Of a stretch of DNA of 5,630 nucleotides, positions 5,287 through 5,630 are shown one piece after another. A program made the position numbers and the translations under genes. Within the stretch, counting starts at the first letter, position 1; every line of letters begins with the position of its first letter. The notes beneath the pieces are model-generated. The model saw only the letters and a program-made list of their open reading frames with translations. It was not told the DNA's origin and made no database searches. The stretch comes from an uncultured cyanobacterium (GTDB taxonomy: Bacteria > Cyanobacteriota > Cyanobacteriia > PCC-6307 > Cyanobiaceae), in contig CAIKWV010000010.1 in NCBI GenBank assembly GCA_903831165.1, positions 1 to 5,630 on the forward strand, read 5' to 3'.

Positions 5287-5630
5287 TCAGCGGGGCGAAA
5301 CGGTGATCTTGCTGTCGGATTCGGTGAGCTTGCCGGTGCCGAACTCCTTGAACGCCGCCAGGGGCCAGGTGGCCGAGGCAAGGGTGGCTTTCAGGGCGAC
5401 GGGCAGATCGATCTGAATCTCATGCATCGTGGCGTCCTTGCGGCCGGCCACAGCCTGGAGGTAACCCCGGCCGGCCCAGCCGATGCAGCCGGCGATGTAG
5501 AGGAAAGCGATGCCCGGAATGATGAAGTCACCGGCGTGGCTCCAGCGGCCATCCACGATCAGATGGGGCAGGCCATCGGTGCCGCAGAGGGCCTGGCTGT
5601 ACATGGTGAAACGGGCCTTGGCCTGGGCCG
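5287..5630 (-). CDS. psaF: Photosystem I reaction centre subunit III (PsaF), N-terminus off the window
   Basis: PsaF is the photosystem I subunit exposed to the thylakoid lumen, on the side where plastocyanin or cytochrome c6 docks, and it spans the membrane next to PsaJ. The visible 113 residues run from the window edge ([12 protein letters not shown]) to the TGA at 5287-5289. Recognisable blocks are [16 protein letters not shown], the membrane span [20 protein letters not shown], the [11 protein letters not shown] segment near the C-terminus, and the family-typical end KITVSPR. Precursors are about 155-165 residues, so the cleaved lumen-targeting signal peptide and about 25 mature residues are missing to the right, along with the promoter. 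An internal Met at 5602-5604 is not the start, because the frame stays open and family-like upstream. It is followed by psaJ on the same strand. Confidence 0.97.
   Translation of the reverse strand, partial: AQAKARFTMYSQALCGTDGLPHLIVDGRWSHAGDFIIPGIAFLYIAGCIGWAGRGYLQAVAGRKDATMHEIQIDLPVALKATLASATWPLAAFKEFGTGKLTESDSKITVSPR

Noticed and set aside
5157..5381. 74-codon minus-strand frame spanning the psaF end and the psaF-psaJ spacer
   Set aside because: Overlaps the conserved psaF C-terminus in another frame and has no family features.

Overview
The window looks like a chromosomal piece of a GC-rich unicellular picocyanobacterium of the Synechococcus/Cyanobium type. The evidence is the set of recognisable thylakoid genes (petC, psaF, psaJ), a cyanobacteria-type TatC and a small cyanobacterial DUF3067 protein. 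All real genes are strongly GC-biased at third codon positions. The assignment to the Cyanobium-like group is inferred from GC content and remembered gene order, not from a search.

Layout, left to right. A 5'-complete but 3'-truncated petC (Rieske protein of cytochrome b6f) runs leftward off the window. A short divergent spacer holds a plausible petC -10 box and a hairpin-forming leader. A DUF3067 gene then runs rightward and converges with leftward tatC (twin-arginine translocase core). A 425-base stretch with no gene I can support follows; it holds a perfect 18-bp tandem duplication. Next comes leftward rqcH (NFACT/FbpA-type ribosome quality-control factor), back to back with rightward gmk (guanylate kinase). 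gmk converges on the photosystem I pair psaF-psaJ, which runs leftward. The gmk/psaJ gap contains one likely terminator for each side and a degenerate 16-bp repeat. psaF lacks its N-terminus because it runs off the right edge.

How the genes relate. PetC and the PsaF/PsaJ subunits are thylakoid electron-transfer components. PetC has a twin-arginine N-terminus (R18-R19), and TatC is the receptor for such signals, so substrate and translocase are close neighbours. DUF3067 lies between them and may be connected, but only position suggests this. RqcH and Gmk are housekeeping proteins.

I see no mobile element, CRISPR array, tRNA or rRNA, and no clearly new multi-gene system. The points most worth a second look are the petC 5'-terminal hairpin, the Glu-Arg dipeptide where RqcH proteins usually have Asp-Arg, the DUF3067 placement, and the three short tandem duplications confined to intergenic gaps.
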